Positions 59,391 through 64,000 of a stretch of 64,000 nt of DNA are shown piece after piece (position 1 is the first letter of the stretch; every line of letters starts with the position of its first letter). A model generated the notes under the pieces. It had not been told where the DNA came from. It saw only the letters and a list, made by a program, of their open reading frames with translations, and did not search any database. Origin of the DNA: Branchiostoma floridae (taxonomy: Eukaryota > Chordata > Leptocardii > Amphioxiformes > Branchiostomatidae); the NCBI RefSeq assembly GCF_000003815.2, contig NC_049992.1, positions 18,710,396 to 18,774,395 of the forward strand. Reading direction: 5' to 3'. The position numbers and the translations under genes are program-made.

Positions 59391-61500
59391 GTCCTAACTA
59401 TTTTTCAATGTTGATAACACAAAGTTTACTTTTCCTTAAAGATAGAGATGTATCAATCGCGAGTTTTTGATACAAAAATCATTGCATATGTTTATCTATC
59501 GGCATACCTTCGCCCCAAGACGTTGCAAAGCTCAAATGCTTCATTCCTACGGCCCCACCCCGAATAGACGACGGTCGCGTTGCAATCTCGCAGCAACTGT
59601 TATCATTTGTACCGGCCTTAACTTAATAATTAGAATAGAATGCAAAATGTACGACTGACAAAACAACAAAACACACAAAACATAAAAGAATCGCTTGAAT
59701 CTCTAAAATTTGCTCTGTCAAATCTTCAGGTCACAGAGAGTTTGCAAAGAAATCGGCACCCAAGGAGGGATTTAAGGCAACACGTGATCAAAAAGTCCAT
59801 TATAGTATCTTATCATCCCCCTGGCAGTTTTTAAAGGTCCCCAAACGCTGTCCAAAAGGAACCATTAGATATTGTTTCACACTAATGCACGTCGCTAAGG
59901 GAAATAATAATGATGGATGCTGTGAACTTTAAGGATCCGAAATCGCACTTCTGTTGCGATGGGGAGACATATGTGCCGCAGGTTAGAATCAAGCTGATAG
60001 TGCACTGGGTTACTAAAGTATTATCACCATGCATATTGTAAGAGGGGGCTTCGATAAAGAAAAATTCTGGCTACTACACAGTAAACATTAGAAATTTGTT
60101 GTACAACATTGCAAGATGTATCAACGTACAATTCAATGCTATGAATTTCTTGTCCTAAGAACAAAGAGAAGTGTGTTTATCGAAACATAGAAATTTTCAA
60201 TACAAAACATTTCGGTTATAAAATTTGAGGTTTGGTTCAAAACATGGAAAACACACTGCATGAATTTTTGGTCATACCCGTCAATATGTACAATTTGAAT
60301 TCTGAGTAGTATTATGTTTGTTTTTTATTATCCAGGGCTGTCTTATCAAAATTATGTGGCAATATTTGTACTTGTACTGGTATGTGTCATTCATTGTTCG
60401 TTTTAATTTGTTTTATTTTTTAGTTTTGATTTTCATCTTAGCTACTTGTTAGAGCTGTGCATTTTAATTTTGTTTAATTTTGTTTATTAAAACATCAGAA
60501 ATGTGACAGAGGAAGTATTAAACAGAGATAGACATAAACAGACAGTGGAAGTATTGTCATTCTCGTTTTTGATGATTATTCTTAGCTAGACATAGACTTA
60601 ACAACGTCATCATATTACAAGTAAACAAAAATGGCGGTTCAAAATGTTGCCCATAGCCGTATAAAGTTTGAGATACATTTAGAGTGCCCCCAGATATCAT
60701 CTAGACAAACATTGTGCCGTTTCATACATTTTCCATTCGTGACTATGATAAAACGGACTGCCGAGATAACGAGCAACGTACAAGTCTTTTAAAGGTCCTC
60801 TGTACGTGTAAATGGCATTCGAGTAAGCCCAGCAAACTCCTCAAGATAGCCATCATTACAGGGATCCATCGCGTGCAATCTTCATGCAGTGTCAAGCTTA
60901 TCTGACTTCGCTGCACCACAAAGGATTCCATCTGCATGTTTTACACCACTTGAATCCGCGAAGGAACAGGCGGCACTTAAGGTGCCAAAATGGTCTGAAG
61001 AAAGTTCGTCTTAACGAGGCTGTAGATTGTCTGATAGACGCCCCGTGCCCGAGCTAAAAGGAAACGACTGTGAGAGTTGTGAGTACTAATGTGACCCCTG
61101 CCAGCAGTAGGCTGCAAGGTTGGTTAACAGGCCTCTTTGAAGAGTTGCTGTTAACGCCTCGACTACAAGATGAAGACCCATTGCCAAGCGATTGGGGTCG
61201 ACAGTGGCAAAACGCCTTAAAACAGGGTGTTAATGGGCCTCTAGGGGGTACCCACTCGGAGCAAAGTGTCAGTATATGACTATGATGGTTTGAAAGGTTG
61301 ACAGGAACTTCTCAACCCATCGCGCACCCTGCACTTGGGTGTCATGCCAAAGGTTTAACAGGGATCAAACTTGCACGCGCAAATGTTGACATCGCTGAAG
61401 GCAGTGAACTTCTTGCCATTCTTGAGTTGCCACTACCACAACTACCACACGTACTTCATGCGAGGAAAAACATTTTGCCTGGATTCATCGGCTGCCTATG
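59391..61500. other. Upstream flank; GC-richer patch at 61.0-61.5 kb
   Basis: 59391-60950 is AT-rich with nothing recognised. 60960-61500 is GC-richer with two short plus-strand frames (61070-61279 and 61298-61561) whose peptides match no family I know; they may be remnants of a retroelement or gene. I do not call them genes. Confidence 0.35.
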
Positions 61501-61976
61501 GACTAAGCATGCTAGACAAAGAAACAAGGTCTTGAAAGAGTCTTTAGGAGCATCCAAGTGACAAGACACGCTAGACAAAGAAACAAAGTCTTGAAAGAGA
61601 GTCTTTACAAGCGTCCAAACGACAAAGCACGCTAGACAAAAAAACTCGAGAGAGTCTTGAGAAGCGTCCAAGCAACAAAGCAGGCTACACAAATCAAGAA
61701 AAAGGTCTCGAGAGAGTCCTGTGAAGCGTCCAAGCGAAAAGGCACGCTAGACAAATTAAGAAACAAAGTATTGAGAGAATCTTGTGAAGCGTCCAAGCGA
61801 CAAAGTATGCTAGACAAAGAAACTAAGTCTTGAGAGAGTCCTGAGAAGCGTCCAAGCGACAAAGCAGGATGGACAAAGAATCAAAGTTTCGAGAGAGTCC
61901 TGTGAAGCGCCCAAGCGACAAGGAACGCTAGGCAACGAAACAAAGTCTTAAGAGAGTCTTCAGAAACCTTCAAGTA
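61500..61976. repeat. 60-bp minisatellite, eight copies
   Basis: Units of 51-62 bp contain CGCTAGACAAAGAAACAAAG, TCTTGAGAGAGTC and GAAGCGTCCAAGCGACAA. They start near 61507, 61569, 61630, 61681, 61743, 61805, 61862 and 61924. The minus-strand frames rich in CLDASQDSL come from the unit. Confidence 0.9.
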
Positions 61977-62205
61977 CGGACAAACATCATCAGTAGCAGC
62001 AGGACACACGACAACGAAGAAGAAATCCCACCACGGGTCTAGAGACGACTCTTGGTCCGGAATAACCTCACAGCTGCCTCCGGAACCAGTACATTAGACA
62101 TACAACTCTGCCTTCAACCATAAGTCATACGTCAAAAAATTGTAACATTGTAATTTCTGTGTCGTCTTCAAAGATCTACAAAATGTACGCCTCATGTATT
62201 GCCAA

Positions 62206-62444
62206 CTAAGCTTGGATGATTGGCAAGAATGCAAGGTTAGAGGCAATGCTTAAGGCGTTTGAATCTTTGAAGCGGACGCAAAATTGACATTTTCCCTTGG
62301 ACCAGTCCTTTTCAAATTCCAGCATCTTGATTGATAGGTTGCTTCCTGAAATTCCATAACGGATTCCAAGCAAAACGGAAGATTCTTTACCTCCCGGGAC
62401 CTTATCTGCTTCTTGTGTGTCTCTAGCCAGGAGCCGCAGAGCCA
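62206..62444 (-). CDS. Possible terminal exon, function unknown (weak)
   Basis: After an acceptor-like CCTTTTCCAG|TG the minus strand is open for 78 residues to a TAG, reading ALRLLARDTQEADKVPGGKE at its start and ending NLAFLPIIQA. A donor-like GGGAG|GTAAAG inside (about 62392) could instead make a short internal exon. I recognise no family. Sequence quality is better than most chance frames here, but evidence for a gene is thin. Confidence 0.22.
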
Positions 62445-62710
62445 CTGGAAAAGGAAGTCATAACTCATCCTAAATTCGGAGGAGGAAAAGAGTGCATAAT
62501 ATAAGGATAATATAAGGCACAAGTGAATGCCAAAATGTTTGACATGGGTGGTACATCATTATTTCATGTGTGAATAAACTTTATCTAATAGTTTAACGAT
62601 GCATCAAATATCACTTTCTGAAAAACAGATAGCAAAGTTGCGGACTTGTATTTTGGAAAATGATGTTATCTTCTCATGTGAGCATAAAGCTTGGTGAGTT
62701 TATTATAAGA

Positions 62711-62805
62711 CATGAATCTCGAACAGACACATACGACATCTCGAACAGACACACATATGACATCTCGAACATACACACATACGACATCTCGAACAGGCAC
62801 ACATG
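62711..62805. repeat. 27-bp short tandem repeat, about four copies
   Basis: The unit is CATCTCGAACAGACACACAT with small changes. Confidence 0.8.
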
Positions 62806-63073
62806 AATCTGTTTGATTTACCGATGTTGTAACGATGAATATTTAAAAAAAAACATACAAGTATGATGATCAAGCGATACTTCAGAACCACTGAGGTATT
62901 GTCATTCAGACATCATTGCCATGGCATCAGATTCTTTGGCAATCGCGGGTCACATTCATGAACATCCCGAAAGCAGAAGAATTACTTGTATTTGTAAAAC
63001 ATATTTCTTTAACATGTCTTGTTGTGACCTGTACTTAGCCCGGTGTAAAAATGTGCAATGGAATTCTTCAAGC

Positions 63074-63130
63074 ATTCATTTATTCATTTATCTATCTATT
63101 TATTCATTTCTTCATTCATTCATTCATTTT
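63074..63130. repeat. CATT and related tetranucleotide microsatellite
   Basis: Interrupted CATT, TATC and TATT units, about 55 bp. Confidence 0.85.
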
Positions 63131-63168
63131 TCATGTCGTTGGTTAATCAAAAGTCAGCTGGCTATTAT

Positions 63169-63420
63169 GCGGGGTCGTGTGGCGCAACGGCAGGTGTGTT
63201 CCTCTCAGAACCAAGAGATCCCGGGCTCCGATCCTTTCACGTCACCTATCTTGTGCCCTCGGAATAGGCTCTTAACACGACTTTCCTCACTTAAATCAGG
63301 TGGAAATAAGTCCCTAGCTTGGGCCATGCACTGGAGTTCATGATTCACTACAAATCATGCGGATGGAGGCCTGATGAACCTCCGTCTCGTACCACCCATA
63401 CATGTCAATAATTGCCAATT
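63169..63420 (+). mobile_element. tRNA-derived SINE
   Basis: The head GTGTGGCGCAACGGCAGG (A-box type) and GGGCTCCGATCC (B-box type) are followed by TTGTGCCCTCGGAATAGGCT and TTAACACGACTTTCCTCAC. The last phrase matches the class of the SINE at 40262. No simple tail is clear. Confidence 0.75.
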
Positions 63421-64000
63421 CCTCTTCATATCTTCAGACGTACCGAAGAACTAACACAGTGACCCTACTAAAGCGGAAAAATACGGGGCGCTAGTGGTGG
63501 TTGGCGACGCGGAGCGATTGTAATATCCAACATGGAATTGCACGTACTTAAGAGATAATTACTAAACTATTGATGTGTAGAGAAGCACGAAAAGGCTTTT
63601 ACCGCCAGTATTGATGAGTGGATTTAAGTACGAGTTGCGACATTGGCTGTTGAATGTTGATTCTGTTCAACGTTATCATCAGAGCTAAAATGATTGGACC
63701 GAACAGGTTATACTGTCAAGTGTTTTATATGCTGCTACAGACTTACTGCTTGCAATGGTACTGAACGAGGAATTTTGGGGTTTGAACAGGTTTTTGCAAT
63801 GTTTTTACCACGCAATTTTGATTTATTGTAGCGTAATTCATATTTGGTGAATTATTGCTAATTTATTTAACTTTCAGACTTTTGATTTCTGCATCATGGC
63901 AGCATTAAAATCTAATGGTAAGCGTGAAAATATTTCAGTAATGGGTAAACTTGAATGTTTCTTGATTATTAATATTTGATAATACAGTATAGGGATAAGT
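63421..64000. other. Upstream flank, nothing recognised
   Basis: AT-rich, no exon or repeat recognised. Confidence 0.4.

Noticed and set aside
59042-59414. His-Thr and Cys-Val frames
   Set aside because: CA microsatellite. Only the short patch next to it was kept, as a weak exon candidate.
61456-61862. Minus-strand frames rich in CLDASQDSL
   Set aside because: Translation of the 60-bp minisatellite, with frame changes between units.

Overview
The window is eukaryotic, animal nuclear DNA. It holds one clear spliced gene with GT-AG introns, tRNA-derived SINE heads, many short non-autonomous DNA transposons (MITEs), minisatellite arrays and long microsatellites. The mix (a deuterostome-like class C GPCR in an intron-rich locus packed with MITEs, AT-rich, no bacterial or organellar features) suggests an invertebrate deuterostome. 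A cephalochordate (Branchiostoma, amphioxus) is my best guess; this is inference, not proof. A run of 100 Ns at 45862-45961 shows this is a draft assembly.

The one well-supported gene is on the minus strand from 45560 to 7157: a metabotropic glutamate receptor-like class C GPCR. Five coding exons (45560-45018, 11037-10722, 10230-9697, 9279-8059, 7320-7157) join with matching phases to 2778 nt, encoding 925 residues: signal peptide, Venus-flytrap ligand domain, nine-cysteine domain, seven membrane segments and a short tail. Intron 1 is about 34 kb and carries most of the repeats in the window. Aligned from memory to mGluR1, the contacts for the alpha-amino acid group are kept, but the two main gamma-carboxylate contacts (Arg78 and Lys409) are Pro82 and Leu413. 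The receptor may therefore not be a glutamate receptor in the usual sense; insect mXR receptors are a known parallel.

From left to right: 1-7069 is the 3' flank with a deleted mariner element and six MITE copies; 7070-11037 is the 3' part of the gene; 11001-11290 is a tandem duplication of the exon 2 acceptor region; 11779-12737 is a piggyBac-like MITE whose partner lies at 51398-52369; 13-45 kb is intron 1 with foldback elements, SINEs, a satellite of about 165 bp period (32.9-35.3 kb), two smaller tandem arrays and microsatellites; 45.5-46.1 kb is the putative promoter with a palindromic cAMP-response element next to the assembly gap; 46-64 kb is upstream DNA with more repeats, including a 0.73-kb triplication (50.7-53.9 kb), a 60-bp minisatellite (61.5-62.0 kb) and two or three weak exon candidates.

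Most long reading frames outside the receptor are made by repeats (CACT, GA, CA, AAT microsatellites, the 43.3-44.3 kb array) and are not proposed as genes. Repeat families were matched by eye, so their boundaries are approximate.
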